64,000 nt of DNA, from NCBI RefSeq assembly GCF_009392895.1, contig NZ_CP045488.1:496001-560000 (forward strand). The letters are read 5' to 3'. A program made the position numbers and the translations under genes. Under the pieces are notes generated by a model. The model did not search any database, had not been told where the DNA came from, and saw nothing but the letters and a program-made list of their open reading frames with translations. The DNA is from Natronorubrum aibiense. Its GTDB lineage: Archaea; Halobacteriota; Halobacteria; Halobacteriales; Natrialbaceae. The stretch's first letter is position 1, and each line of letters begins with the position of its first letter. Positions 1 to 7,790 of this stretch are shown piece after piece.

Positions 1-1283
1 CCGACGTGCTCGAGTTCGAGCGTCGCTTCGGTGGGATCGACATCGGAGAGTACCGGCGTCGGCACGCCCTCACGGCGGGCGAGACTGGTCAAGCGGGCCT
101 CGAGCGTCGTTCGCTCGCGTCGAAGGCGTTCGTCGAGGTCGGGGTGGCGATACCCCTTCGATTCGCGGCGTTTCCTCACGCGGCCGGCGTCGGGCTCGAG
201 GTCCACGAGGGCTTCGGCGCCCTGTTCCGTCCCCGTCTCGCGGCCGCGCTCGAGGTCCTCGCTTCGCTTGGACTCCCCACGCCACGTCACGGCCACCTGA
301 TCGGGCCGATAGTTCGGGTTCACACGCGACTCGGGGAGTGCGAGCGTATCGCCGGCGTCGTACATCTTCGCGCCGAGGACGGCGATCATGCCCGCGTTGT
401 CGCCAAGAAATCGGGGCTCGGGGGCGTGGAAGTCGGCCCCGCGTTGGTCGCACATTGTCTCGAGCATCTCGCGCAGGCGGGCGTTCTGTCCGACGCCGCC
501 GCCGAGGACGAGTTCGTCGCTGCCGGTCAGCGAGAGGGCGCGTTCGGCGACCTCCGTGAGCATCCCGAAGATGTTCTCCTGAAGTGAAAAACAGATGTCC
601 TCGACGGGAACGCCGTCGTCGTGGGCCTGCTTCGCGGCGCTCATGATGCCCGAAAACGAGAAATCCATCCCCTTGACGACGTAGGGGAGGTCGACGTACT
701 TGCCGTCTTTCGCGGCCGCTTCGACCTTCGGGCCGCCGGGGTGTGACCAGCCGACGTGGCGGGTGAACTTGTCGATCGCGTTGCCGACGCCGGTGTCCAT
801 CGTCTCCCCGAGGACGCGATAGCGGCCGTTGCGATACGCGAGAAGGTGGGCGTTGGCTCCGCTCGCGTTCAGACAAACTGGCGAGTCGAAGTCGGCTGTG
901 TGGCGACCGATCTCGAGGTGGGCGACCATGTGATTGACGCCGACCAGCGGAACCTCGAGGGCCTGACTCAGTGCCCTCGCGGCCGTCCCGACGATCCGCA
1001 GACAGGGGCCAAGGCCAGGACCTTGCGAGAAGGCGACGGCATCAACTGGTGGCTCCGTCGGTGGTCCGTCGTGGGTTTGGCGGGCGTGCTCGAGAGCCGT
1101 TTCGACGACGCGCGGGATCGCCTCGTGCATGTGTTCTGCGGCCTCGCGGGGATGGATGCCACCGCTTTCGGGCTCGTAGGCGTCGCTCTCGATGACGACC
1201 TCGTCGGTCGCGCAGTCGTACACCGCCGCGCTGGCTGCCCAGGCGGTGCCCTCGATGCCGAGGATTCTGGTGTCAGAACTCAC
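1..1283 (-). CDS. Bifunctional Kae1/Bud32 KEOPS protein (3' end outside window)
   Basis: This is the KEOPS subunit pair Kae1 (ASKHA-fold threonylcarbamoyl transferase) fused to the small kinase Bud32. KEOPS makes t6A37 on ANN-decoding tRNAs in the cytoplasm. The reading frame opens with GTG at 1283 (MSSDTRILGIEGTAW) and runs off the left edge. About 427 residues are visible. Kae1 fills roughly residues 1-330, with the nucleotide-binding start LGIEGTAW, the metal-binding His pair in NHMVAH near residue 118, and SFSGIMSAAK and GGGVGQNARL further on. The acidic, Arg-rich stretch after residue 330 is the linker and the start of Bud32; its kinase residues are outside the window. The S27ae and S24e genes lie just upstream on the same strand, so this is probably a translation operon. 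The fusion is usual in haloarchaea. The start is GTG because no ATG precedes the conserved N-terminus. Confidence 0.95.
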   Translation of the reverse strand, partial: MSSDTRILGIEGTAWAASAAVYDCATDEVVIESDAYEPESGGIHPREAAEHMHEAIPRVVETALEHARQTHDGPPTEPPVDAVAFSQGPGLGPCLRIVGTAARALSQALEVPLVGVNHMVAHLEIGRHTADFDSPVCLNASGANAHLLAYRNGRYRVLGETMDTGVGNAIDKFTRHVGWSHPGGPKVEAAAKDGKYVDLPYVVKGMDFSFSGIMSAAKQAHDDGVPVEDICFSLQENIFGMLTEVAERALSLTGSDELVLGGGVGQNARLREMLETMCDQRGADFHAPEPRFLGDNAGMIAVLGAKMYDAGDTLALPESRVNPNYRPDQVAVTWRGESKRSEDLERGRETGTEQGAEALVDLEPDAGRVRKRRESKGYRHPDLDERLRRERTTLEARLTSLARREGVPTPVLSDVDPTEATLELEHV

Positions 1284-1334
1284 GTGTGGTGTCTGCAGGA
1301 AGACGCGAGACGTGGTGAAACCGCTCGGTGCCGA

Positions 1335-1469
1335 TTACGCCCACTCGGTGTAGCCGCACTTGCCACAGTGGGTGCGGTCGCCGTGGTCTGCGAGGAACAC
1401 GTCGCCACAGCGGGGACACATTTCGCGGTCGGTGGTACCGTCGTCGTTGTAGAGTTCGTGGCGTGCCAT
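1335..1469 (-). CDS. rps27ae: 30S ribosomal protein S27ae
   Basis: A 44-residue zinc-ribbon protein, the archaeal S27ae of the small ribosomal subunit (not fused to ubiquitin as in eukaryotes). It begins [18 protein letters not shown] and ends GKCGYTEWA. Four cysteines in two CxxC pairs (residues 18/21 and 35/38) bind one zinc. The stop of S24e is only 1 nt upstream of this start, and Kae1-Bud32 follows about 50 nt downstream, so the three are probably co-transcribed. Length and motif agree with the archaeal family. Confidence 0.95.
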   Translation of the reverse strand: MARHELYNDDGTTDREMCPRCGDVFLADHGDRTHCGKCGYTEWA

Positions 1470-1470
1470 C

Positions 1471-1788
1471 TTAGGCCTCCTCCGCTTCAGCGTCAGCGTC
1501 TGCTTCGTCAGCGCCGATCTTGTTTCGCTCGAGCATGTGGTCCTGTTCGACCTCGCGGGCGTCGTCGGCCGTGTCGTAGACTTTGGCCTCGCCGACGGTC
1601 TTTCGCATCCCGAACTTGGTGTCGAGTTTGCGGATGACGACCTCGTCAGCGTCCTTGTTCAGCTTGGCCGCGAGACTGTCACGGACCTGCAGGCGCGAGG
1701 GGGTCGCGTCCTCGTGGGTCAGCTCGAAGGTGACGTCCGCTCGATGCAACATGGGGTTCTCCGTTTCGGAGATGATGTCGACGTCCAT
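1471..1788 (-). CDS. rps24e: 30S ribosomal protein S24e
   Basis: A 105-residue small-subunit protein. It begins [19 protein letters not shown], the typical S24e N-terminus, followed by the region around [13 protein letters not shown] and [12 protein letters not shown]. The C-terminal tail is Ala/Glu/Asp-rich, a common haloarchaeal adaptation to high salt. It is the first gene of the S24e-S27ae-Kae1/Bud32 run. About 130 nt separate it from the next gene upstream on the same strand, and this gap probably contains the promoter. Confidence 0.95.
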   Translation of the reverse strand: MDVDIISETENPMLHRADVTFELTHEDATPSRLQVRDSLAAKLNKDADEVVIRKLDTKFGMRKTVGEAKVYDTADDAREVEQDHMLERNKIGADEADADAEAEEA

Positions 1789-1922
1789 GATATCACTCAG
1801 TTACTCTACTATCCCCGTGTAGCGCCTAAAAGGATTTCGAAGCATGCACCCTGAACGGATTTCGAACGTCGATCCGGTGTGTTCGGCCACTCGAGTCACA
1901 CCTTGGCGTGTCTCAGCGGCGT

Positions 1923-2936
1923 CTATTCGGAGACGACCGCCAGCCCGCGCGGAGCCTGCGTCTCGAGTGGCTCGTCCCAGTCGATGTCGAGCCGGTGCCA
2001 CGAGTCGCCGAACTCCTCGCTGACGAACACGCCGCGGTTGTGTAGCGCGTAGACGACGCCGTCCGTACCCGGCGTGTCGAAGACCGCGCGAACGACGCCG
2101 TCGCCCATCGGTATCCCGCGGTCGTCGAGTCGGTCCCAGTCGCTCTCGCCCGTGCGACGGTAGATGTACGATTCGGCCCGCGCGGTCGTGTGTGCGCTCG
2201 AGGCCCCGCGTGCGCTCGAAAGGATAACTGCATCCCGATCGGCGGGGTCGACGGCCAGCCCCCAGCAGTAGGTGTGCTCGAGGCCTCGTTGGGGGTGCGT
2301 CCACGTCTCGCCGCCGTCGTCGCTCTCGGCGTAGCCGTCGCCGGCAGCAGTGTAGACTCGCCCCGCTCGATGGGGGTGGGTCGCCAGCGTGTGGTTGTCC
2401 CGGCGCGACCCCGGCGGGCGCTCGTGCCACGTCTCGCCGCCGTCGGTGCTCAGCACGAACGCACCCGCTTCGATTCCGACGTAGAGCCGATCGGGGTCGA
2501 ACGGATCGACCTCGAGCCAGCGGACGTGATGGGTGTGGGGCCGCGGCGGGAAGAACCACTCGTCGGCGGAGGGGAGGTCGATCAGCCCCGAGCGTTCGGT
2601 CCAGGAGTCGCCGCCGTCCGCAGAGCGGTAGACGCGACTCGGTTCCGTCCCGGCGTAGAGCACGTCCGGATCGTGTGGACTAATGGCGAGTGACATTACC
2701 GCCTCGCTGACGAACGGCGTCTCAAGGCGCTCGAACGACTCACCACCCGTCCGGGACCGAAACAGGCCGTCCTCGAACGTGCCGACGAAGACTCGTTCCG
2801 GGCGAGCGGGCGAGACGGCGAGACACTCGAGTGAGGTGCCCTCGAGTGCCGTCGTCGTCGACCACGCGTCGGGACCGCGGTCGGCGCTCGAGCAGACGAG
2901 CAGGCGGTCTCGGAGGGCGACGTAGACGGTTGGCAT
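1923..2936 (-). CDS. BNR/sortilin-type beta-propeller protein
   Basis: A 337-residue protein made of repeated beta-propeller blades. Asp-box-like motifs recur: GGESFERLE, SADGGDSWTERSG, STDGGETWHERPP, SDDGGETWTHP and EEFGDSWHRLD, each with the S/T-x-D-x-G-x-T/S-W signature of BNR/VPS10 repeats. There is no signal peptide or membrane helix, so it is probably cytoplasmic. Archaeal proteins of this kind are often annotated as glycosyl hydrolase or photosystem-assembly-like, but no catalytic residues can be named and the substrate is unknown. It is a single gene on the minus strand upstream of the ribosomal cluster. Confidence 0.85.
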   Translation of the reverse strand: MPTVYVALRDRLLVCSSADRGPDAWSTTTALEGTSLECLAVSPARPERVFVGTFEDGLFRSRTGGESFERLETPFVSEAVMSLAISPHDPDVLYAGTEPSRVYRSADGGDSWTERSGLIDLPSADEWFFPPRPHTHHVRWLEVDPFDPDRLYVGIEAGAFVLSTDGGETWHERPPGSRRDNHTLATHPHRAGRVYTAAGDGYAESDDGGETWTHPQRGLEHTYCWGLAVDPADRDAVILSSARGASSAHTTARAESYIYRRTGESDWDRLDDRGIPMGDGVVRAVFDTPGTDGVVYALHNRGVFVSEEFGDSWHRLDIDWDEPLETQAPRGLAVVSE

Positions 2937-3044
2937 AGGCGTCTAGAGGCGCCGCCAGCACCTAACGATTCGGGGCCGCAGTGTCATCGGCGACGATATG
3001 AAGGCAAGCGTTCATCCGCATCGGTTCACAACCGCTGGCCAGCC

Positions 3045-3359
3045 ATGCCCGCCCGTCCCCCATCCCCGCAGACACCCGTCGGCAGGTCGCTCGAGACCGA
3101 CGACGGTCGCACCCTCGCGACGACCGCCCAGCTCGCCGCCAGCATCGAAGCCACGACCGGCTACCGCCTCGACGAAGCCACGCTCGAGGCCATCTTGCTC
3201 GAGTTCGACCGTGGCGACTACGTCGAATGGACCACCGTCACCCGCGACGGCGAGTACGTCTGGGACCTGACCGAGACGCCTGATCGGATCGGTGACGCCG
3301 TAGCGACCGCCATCCTCGAACGGATACACTCGTGGCTTGGGGACGAGACGACGCCATAG
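3045..3359 (+). CDS. Small haloarchaeal protein of unknown function
   Basis: A 104-residue ORF with haloarchaeal codon use and acidic composition. After a Pro-rich start the sequence becomes regular (TTAQLAASIEATTGYRLDEA), predicted mostly helical. The stretch VEWTTVTRDGEYVWDLTETP could be a beta-hairpin, so a small winged-helix fold is possible, though no motif proves it. There are no membrane segments and no Cys pairs. It stands alone between the divergent propeller gene and the non-coding tract to its right. I do not recognise the family. Confidence 0.7.
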   Translation: MPARPPSPQTPVGRSLETDDGRTLATTAQLAASIEATTGYRLDEATLEAILLEFDRGDYVEWTTVTRDGEYVWDLTETPDRIGDAVATAILERIHSWLGDETTP

Positions 3360-3495
3360 TATGGAATCGGCAGTCGGACAGCAGCGCTGAGTGCTCGCTC
3401 GAACGTCCTGGACTGTCTTGGACGCGACAGTCGTGGCCCGGTCGAACGCGACGACTGCGAAAACGCAACGAGGCCGGCTCGGGACCCGAAAGCCG

Positions 3496-3531
3496 GGCTG
3501 GAACCTACCAGCACCACCTACCGTTCCAGCC
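3496..3531. ncRNA. Candidate structured RNA element, copy 1
   Basis: A perfect 9-bp stem, GGCTGGAAC (3496-3504) with GTTCCAGCC (3523-3531), closes an 18-nt loop containing CACCACCTACC. Just upstream, CCGGCT (3471-3476) can pair with AGCCGG (3491-3496), with TCGGG-A-CCCGA nested inside. This second hairpin shares bases with the first, so the two would be mutually exclusive. The same loop and stem core recur at 3835-3870. The strand of transcription is unknown; a protein-binding DNA site is an alternative. Confidence 0.4.
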
Positions 3532-3834
3532 AGTTCAGAATATATACCCCACCATATATAACGATTCTGCACAAGATTGGAACCAGTCGTCCGATCACGA
3601 CTCGAAGGCGTAGCCATCGGGACGGGTTCAACCGCTCCGACACATCACGGCTCCGACAGCAACGGGTCCGCTCGACTCAAGAGAACGCCACTACCTGAGC
3701 GAGTAGACGCCCGTCGCACTGTCGTCTGGCGATAGCGTATCAACTGTCACACACTCGCTCTCAGTTCGGCTCTCGTATGTGCGGTGATACCGACTATCGT
3801 GTGATTAAAGAGTGGGGTTCTCGAATCGGAAAAC

Positions 3835-3870
3835 GGGCTGGAAACGAACCACCACCTACCGTACCAGCCC
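3835..3870. ncRNA. Candidate structured RNA element, copy 2
   Basis: A perfect 7-bp stem, GGGCTGG (3835-3841) with CCAGCCC (3864-3870), closes a 22-nt loop. The segment ACCACCTACCGT followed by CCAGCC is shared with the copy about 340 bases to the left, while flanking DNA differs. Conserved loop and stem in otherwise diverged DNA suggest that the structure itself is selected. The function is not known. Confidence 0.4.
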
Positions 3871-3999
3871 ACTTCTGTATCAGTTCGCTTAGGTAATAGC
3901 CGTTGTGGCCAGCAGTTAGTAGTGCTCGAGAAACTCCTTTAGTTGATATCCAGTCGCTGTACCGGTAGGCGTATTCTTTAGTTCTGACACAGAGGAAGT

Positions 4000-4249
4000 A
4001 TGCGACAGCCCGGCGACTGGATGCAACAGCCGACCGACGATCGAGTTCTCGAGGCGTTGGATTCGTCGGGTATGATTCTCTCTCCAGCAGTGCTCGCGAA
4101 GAACATCGAACGAAGCCGCAAAGAGGTTACTCGTCGACTATGGGCTCGTCACCCGCGTCGAGCGAGGGTACTACGAGATCACCGATCTCGGTGAGCAGTA
4201 TCTCGCTGGTGAACTCGATGCAGCCGACCTCAAGCCGGATGACAGCTGA
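4000..4249 (+). pseudogene. Broken PhiH1-repressor-like winged-helix regulator
   Basis: The first frame starts at 4000 (MRQPGDWMQQPTDDRVLEAL) and carries the recognition-helix region NIERSRKEVTRR. It then reads into nonsense. Shifting frame at about 4134 restores VDYGLVTRVERGYYEITDLG and a normal C-terminus ending LKPDDS at 4249. Together these match the haloarchaeal PhiH1-repressor-like family of small winged-helix DNA-binding proteins. About five residues (expected RLSEL-like) are missing exactly at the shift. The junction reads act-cgtcgac-tat, consistent with a deletion between two short CGTCGAC-type repeats. The deletion removes the end of the recognition helix and shifts the frame, so the product should be inactive. 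Confidence 0.75.
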
Positions 4250-4254
4250 CCGAC

Positions 4255-4491
4255 TCACGAACTGATCCCCTCGAGTCCGGCAACGTCGCCGTTCACGCCG
4301 AAGATCCAGTGACGGCCGTTCGGAATCCGCACATCGACACGTACGCGGTTCGTCGGTAGTCCCGTAATCTCGACTCGAGCCGTTCGTCCGTCCGGTAAAT
4401 CGACAGTAAATTTGTCGAGCGAGTTCGTTGTGTTCGATCCAGATCTGGTTGCTATCCGTGACATACACGGGAGAAGGAACGAAGATCCCAT
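4255..4491 (-). CDS. Small haloarchaeal protein of unknown function; start uncertain
   Basis: The C-terminal two thirds looks genuine: DKFTVDLPDGRTARVEITGL, then NRVRVDVRIPNGRHWIFGV and an ending GLEGISS. This predicts a small beta-rich domain. The N-terminal part (MGSSFLLPCMSRIATRSG) does not look like haloarchaeal protein. In the next frame a more natural start, MYVTDSNQIWIEHNEL, opens at 4468 and would join at DKFTV if 1-2 bases were changed near 4415. The gene may therefore be frameshifted near its start, or begin at an internal Met. It converges on the broken repressor gene, 5 nt from its stop. Confidence 0.5.
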   Translation of the reverse strand: MGSSFLLPCMSRIATRSGSNTTNSLDKFTVDLPDGRTARVEITGLPTNRVRVDVRIPNGRHWIFGVNGDVAGLEGISS

Positions 4492-4661
4492 ATTCCTACA
4501 CCGGCAGTGGCCGGAAAACGACTATATTCAATATATCGGCTGAAAACAGCACTGAGAGAGACTGAAACCGGTGGCCGGAAAGTGGCCGGAAGTTGGCCGG
4601 GAAGAATCTTGAAGTCCTGGTATTCAGAGCTAATCCCGCGTGAAAGACACTCTCACTACAC

Positions 4662-4916
4662 CTACGTGTCGATTGCGTCGAGAAACTCGTCGAGTGTATC
4701 GACGCAATCAAGAGACGTTCGGTGGTTCGACGACTCGAGGGGGGTGTACCGAAGGACAATCATGTTCTCCTCCGTCGTGTCCCGTGCCTGATCGACGCTG
4801 CGGACGCCTTGCCAGATTCCGGTGACTTTGACGGGGCCATGCCGTTCATGCGTGTAGGTCTCGTCCTGCTTGATGATCTGCTCGGACGCAGAGTTAAGAG
4901 ACTCCTCGGCAGACAT
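4662..4916 (-). CDS. Small acidic protein of unknown function
   Basis: An 84-residue protein starting MSAEESLNSASEQIIKQDET and ending TLDEFLDAIDT. The middle (VKVTGIWQGVRSVDQA and MIVLRYTP) predicts short beta strands, and the C-terminus a helix. No Cys motifs, no membrane helix. Codon use is haloarchaeal despite the AT-richer surroundings. The family is not recognised; similar short proteins are common in haloarchaeal accessory islands. Confidence 0.6.
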   Translation of the reverse strand: MSAEESLNSASEQIIKQDETYTHERHGPVKVTGIWQGVRSVDQARDTTEENMIVLRYTPLESSNHRTSLDCVDTLDEFLDAIDT

Positions 4917-4919
4917 TAG

Positions 4920-5285
4920 CAGTGGCTACCATAGTCGAGGATTTAGAGGTTAGGCCTTTGATGGCCGACAGCAGGCACTGATGCAGATACGAATTCTATA
5001 ACTCAGCCCGTCATAGGTCGTGGATACAACACACATGGATTTCGTCGGTTATCGGGGAGGTCCAGATCACTCGACATTGTCGCTTCACAGTGAAGTCCAA
5101 CATATGTTGGATTCAGGATTATGTACCAGTTGCTGGTATAGCTGATGTGGACGGCAGCCCGGCTAAATCCCACTTCGGACGGCCGTCTACATATCACTTC
5201 GTTCTGACTCACCCATTATTCACAAAGATGGGTCGTGATCCCTGGCCGCCACCCTTACCCAGTTACATAATCGGCAGCGATCGCG
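4920..5285. other. AT-rich spacer without recognisable genes
   Basis: Open frames here (for example 5090-5323 on the plus strand) have unlikely composition and no family resemblance. The 14-mer CACCCATTATTCAC at 5210-5223 recurs once at 6326-6339, flanking the frameshifted DUF7344 gene. No promoter or RNA could be assigned. Confidence 0.5.
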
Positions 5286-5971
5286 CTATTGGACAGTCTG
5301 TACACTATACGTTACTGTGGTAGATGTAGTGACATTGAACTCGGTCGCTGACCGGAAGTTTGAGAACGTCGTCGCAACTGTCGCCAGAATGAACAGGGTA
5401 GTGATGAGCGCAACGAGTGTCTGATCAGGGATCAACAGCAGGCCGCCCACGGAGGCGATCAGCAGGCTCGCGCTCGCTCCAATAGTTGTTACGTAGTAGT
5501 TTTGGCGGTACGCGAACCGAGAGAGTCAAGATCGGATTCCCGGCGCTCGCCGTCGCGCGAGTTCGCCGCCTCGAGATAGGACTGGAAGAGTTCCAATCGA
5601 TCGGCCGGGCGCACGATTCCGCGGGGCTTGTTGTAGTCAATGATTCCTTTCTCGTCGAGTTTCGGGAGATGTGTCTGATAGAGTGAGATGTAGACGCGCT
5701 GGCGCTGGGTAGGGGTCAGTTGTGCAACGGTCGTTTCATGTTCTTTCGCTGCGATGACCTCAGCGAGATGTCCCATCTTGACGGGACCCTCTTTGGCTAA
5801 TAAATAGTCAATCACGTCTCTTCTACGGTTAGTCTGGAGGATCTGGAAAACTTCATTTGAGGACAACTTCGATGGTGCGTCGGATGGGGAGTCGCTGGAG
5901 GAAGAGTCCGGCACGCAAAAGAGGCGGTCTGTATCGATTATCATTGTCTGAGAAAGAGATTGGAGGATCAT
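5286..5971 (-). pseudogene. DUF7344-type winged-helix membrane regulator, frameshifted
   Basis: From 5971 the frame encodes about 160 residues with the haloarchaeal DUF7344-type winged helix: LSSNEVFQILQTNRRRDVID, then EVIAAKEHETTVAQLTPTQR and RVYISLYQTHLPKLDEKG. It stops at 5489 after TAKTTT. In the next frame the same DNA continues as RFAYRQNYYVTTIGASASLL, followed by GGLLLIPDQTLVALITTLF and ILATVATTFSNF, and stops at 5286. That is the two-helix membrane tail usually present in this family. A one-base change near 5520 thus separates the DNA-binding half from its membrane anchor. A better start than 5971 may be MIIDTDRLF at 5944. Whether the soluble half is still expressed cannot be told. 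Confidence 0.75.
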
Positions 5972-6549
5972 AAGCAGCGTTCCAACAGAATTTGGTGTGT
6001 TGAAATATCTCTATCAGACAATCATCAATGGATTTGTGTTATCACTGACTACCAACTTCGGTCAGATGCATGTCCGAGAAGTACGACGGGACAGAGTAGT
6101 ACGGCTCTGTTGAAAGTCTATTCTTTAGATGTTTTTTGCGTGAAACACACGCTCATTACAGCTGCGAACTGAGCGGTGCAACAGATGTACTAATTAGAAT
6201 TGTAAATATTCTGAATCAGTTGTCACTCATCGCGGCAGGGTTTCTACTGGGTAGGTTCCTTACTCCCTCACGCGTGACGAAGAGAATTAGACACCTGTAG
6301 GAGGGTGTCATACAACAGTTCCCAACACCCATTATTCACGAGACCAGCCATGAATAAAGCAGACAATTGGCGAAATCACCAGATTACACAGCGTATCATA
6401 GAATGCTTCTCGTCCCCGTCGAAGTGATAGATACAGAGGGTGTAGTCATCATCGACGGGAGATCGGAACATTACCACAGGATTTTGATAGCTCGATACGA
6501 ACCGTCGCTGCGACCAGTATCCGAGTGGGCAGGAGAATTCGGGAGAATA
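5972..6549. other. AT-rich intergenic region
   Basis: No supported gene. A small hairpin GACACC-tgtaggag-GGTGTC lies at 6290-6309 and the 14-mer CACCCATTATTCAC follows at 6326-6339. The 164-residue plus-strand frame beginning at 6367 is mostly the antisense shadow of the SnoaL-like gene and was not accepted. Confidence 0.5.
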
Positions 6550-6981
6550 TTAGTGTTCCTCGACAATTCCGAGTTGTTGGAGCATGCCAAGATCGTCCTG
6601 TTGATACCTTTTTTCGGCGATCTTTTCATCTTCCATCCGGAAGATCGCCAGACCTGTGATCTCGAAGGACCGGTTCGTCGCAGGAATATCAAAGAGGTCG
6701 TTTTCTTGGGTTCCAGTGAAGGTCCAGCGTGCAGCAACTTTCTCCCCGGACTCGAAGTAATCTTCCAGTTCGATATGGGCATCAGGGATCCCAGACAACG
6801 TCTCCGTCCACCATTCGCCATACTCTTCGATACCGTTCACATCTCCATCGGCACCGATTAATCCCTGAACAAGGACATCCTCAGTCACCAGCTCCGGCAA
6901 CGCGTCCACATCTTGCTCGTTGAACGCCTCGAGATACCGCTCGATCACCTGTTTGTGCTTGGATGGTGTGGCTTGGGCCAT
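6550..6981 (-). CDS. SnoaL-like/ester cyclase family protein
   Basis: A 143-residue NTF2-like fold protein. It begins with the typical first helix (KHKQVIERYLEAFNEQDVDA) and has the WWTETLSGIPDAHIELEDY and AARWTFTGTQ segments of the SnoaL/ester cyclase family, then ITGLAIFRMEDEKIAEKRYQ and an ending DLGMLQQLGIVEEH. Family members are polyketide cyclases or, more often, uncharacterised small enzymes or binding proteins. The substrate cannot be deduced. It appears intact although its neighbours on both sides are damaged. Confidence 0.85.
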   Translation of the reverse strand: MAQATPSKHKQVIERYLEAFNEQDVDALPELVTEDVLVQGLIGADGDVNGIEEYGEWWTETLSGIPDAHIELEDYFESGEKVAARWTFTGTQENDLFDIPATNRSFEITGLAIFRMEDEKIAEKRYQQDDLGMLQQLGIVEEH

Positions 6982-7128
6982 AGGATCTTCACCCCAGTAG
7001 ATCTATGTGATGCAGTAGCATAGAGTCGCTGAGTGAAAAATCGGCAAGGACTGCACGGGAACCGGTCGATGAAAGATACGCAGGATCTATCCAACAGCCT
7101 ATTCGACGAATTTTTGGTGAAAATACCT

Positions 7129-7142
7129 CCCCCCCCCCCCCC
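7129..7142. repeat. Homopolymer run of 14 C
   Basis: Fourteen consecutive C residues follow AAATACCT. The run lies about 80 nt upstream of the response-regulator start at 7224. In a GC-rich genome with low sequence redundancy this is the longest homopolymer in the window. It could vary in length by slippage and affect the spacing of upstream promoter elements, or be a sequencing artefact. Confidence 0.9.
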
Positions 7143-7223
7143 TTGAGGACAGTTCTATGACACGCTCACCTGTATTGTAGTCGTTAGAGTTGCAGTTTTA
7201 ACCTTGCAGCTTCAGGCTTTAGT

Positions 7224-7685
7224 ATGGCACCCATGAACAATGGTGATAACAACGATATTGGGGAAGCCATCGATATTTTACTTGTCGAGCCGAATCCCGG
7301 TGACACTCGGCTTTTCGAGGAGAACTTCCGAGACGCAAAGCTCGCGAATGCTGTTCACGCCGTAACGGATGGTGAGGAAGCTCTCGACTTCGTTTATCAG
7401 CGTGGTGATTATGAAGACGCACCAAGGCCCAATCTCATCTTGCTTGAGCTACAGCTCTCCGGAATGAGTGGCCAGGATGTTCTCTCCGAACTGGAATCCG
7501 AGGAAGCTCTTAGCGAGATTCCAGTAATAGTTCTCACCGGTTCCAAGGCCGGTGAAGATCTTGTAAAGTCGAGTGGTATTGACGCAGATGAGTATATTCA
7601 AAAGCCAGTCGAGGCCGAGGAGTTCATCGAGTTTGTACAGGAGGTCGAGGACTTTTGGTTCGCAGTCGTCAAAAACGACGAATGA
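7224..7685 (+). CDS. Stand-alone receiver-domain protein with Glu at the phosphosite
   Basis: A 153-residue single-domain response regulator of the Rcp1-like type. The fold is complete: ILLVEPNPGDTRLF at beta-1, LILLELQLSGMSGQDVLSEL around beta-3, VIVLTGSKAGED at beta-4, and YIQKPVEAEEFIEFVQEVE at beta-5/alpha-5. The Thr of VLTG and Lys of QKP are kept. The usual phospho-acceptor Asp (LLDLNLPG in relatives) is Glu here (LLELQLSG), and one acidic pocket residue is Pro (VEPN instead of VEDN). It should not be phosphorylated normally and may mimic the active state. There is no output domain. Start may be Met1 or Met4 (MNNGD, 7233). Confidence 0.85.
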   Translation: MAPMNNGDNNDIGEAIDILLVEPNPGDTRLFEENFRDAKLANAVHAVTDGEEALDFVYQRGDYEDAPRPNLILLELQLSGMSGQDVLSELESEEALSEIPVIVLTGSKAGEDLVKSSGIDADEYIQKPVEAEEFIEFVQEVEDFWFAVVKNDE

Positions 7686-7790
7686 GTGCTATCAACGCTT
7701 CCAGCAAGTAGATACGAATAATGGCTACCCAGTACTGACCGCTATGGGGGTGTCAAATAAACCAGCCAGAGAGTATCAACAAAACCGCCG

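Larger units (their letters stand above)
3360..3999. other. Non-coding tract with two related hairpins
   Basis: No convincing ORF is present over about 640 bases. The tract holds two related stem-loops, listed separately. Around 3539-3562 there is an AT-rich patch (atatatacccc, catatataac) that could be a TATA element. Composition falls from the GC-rich core to more AT-rich DNA, marking the left edge of the accessory region. Confidence 0.6.

Noticed and set aside
5210-6339. 14-mer CACCCATTATTCAC repeated at 5210 and 6326 around the broken DUF7344 gene
   Set aside because: Direct repeats could be a target-site duplication, but no insertion-sequence ends lie beside them; kept only as a note.
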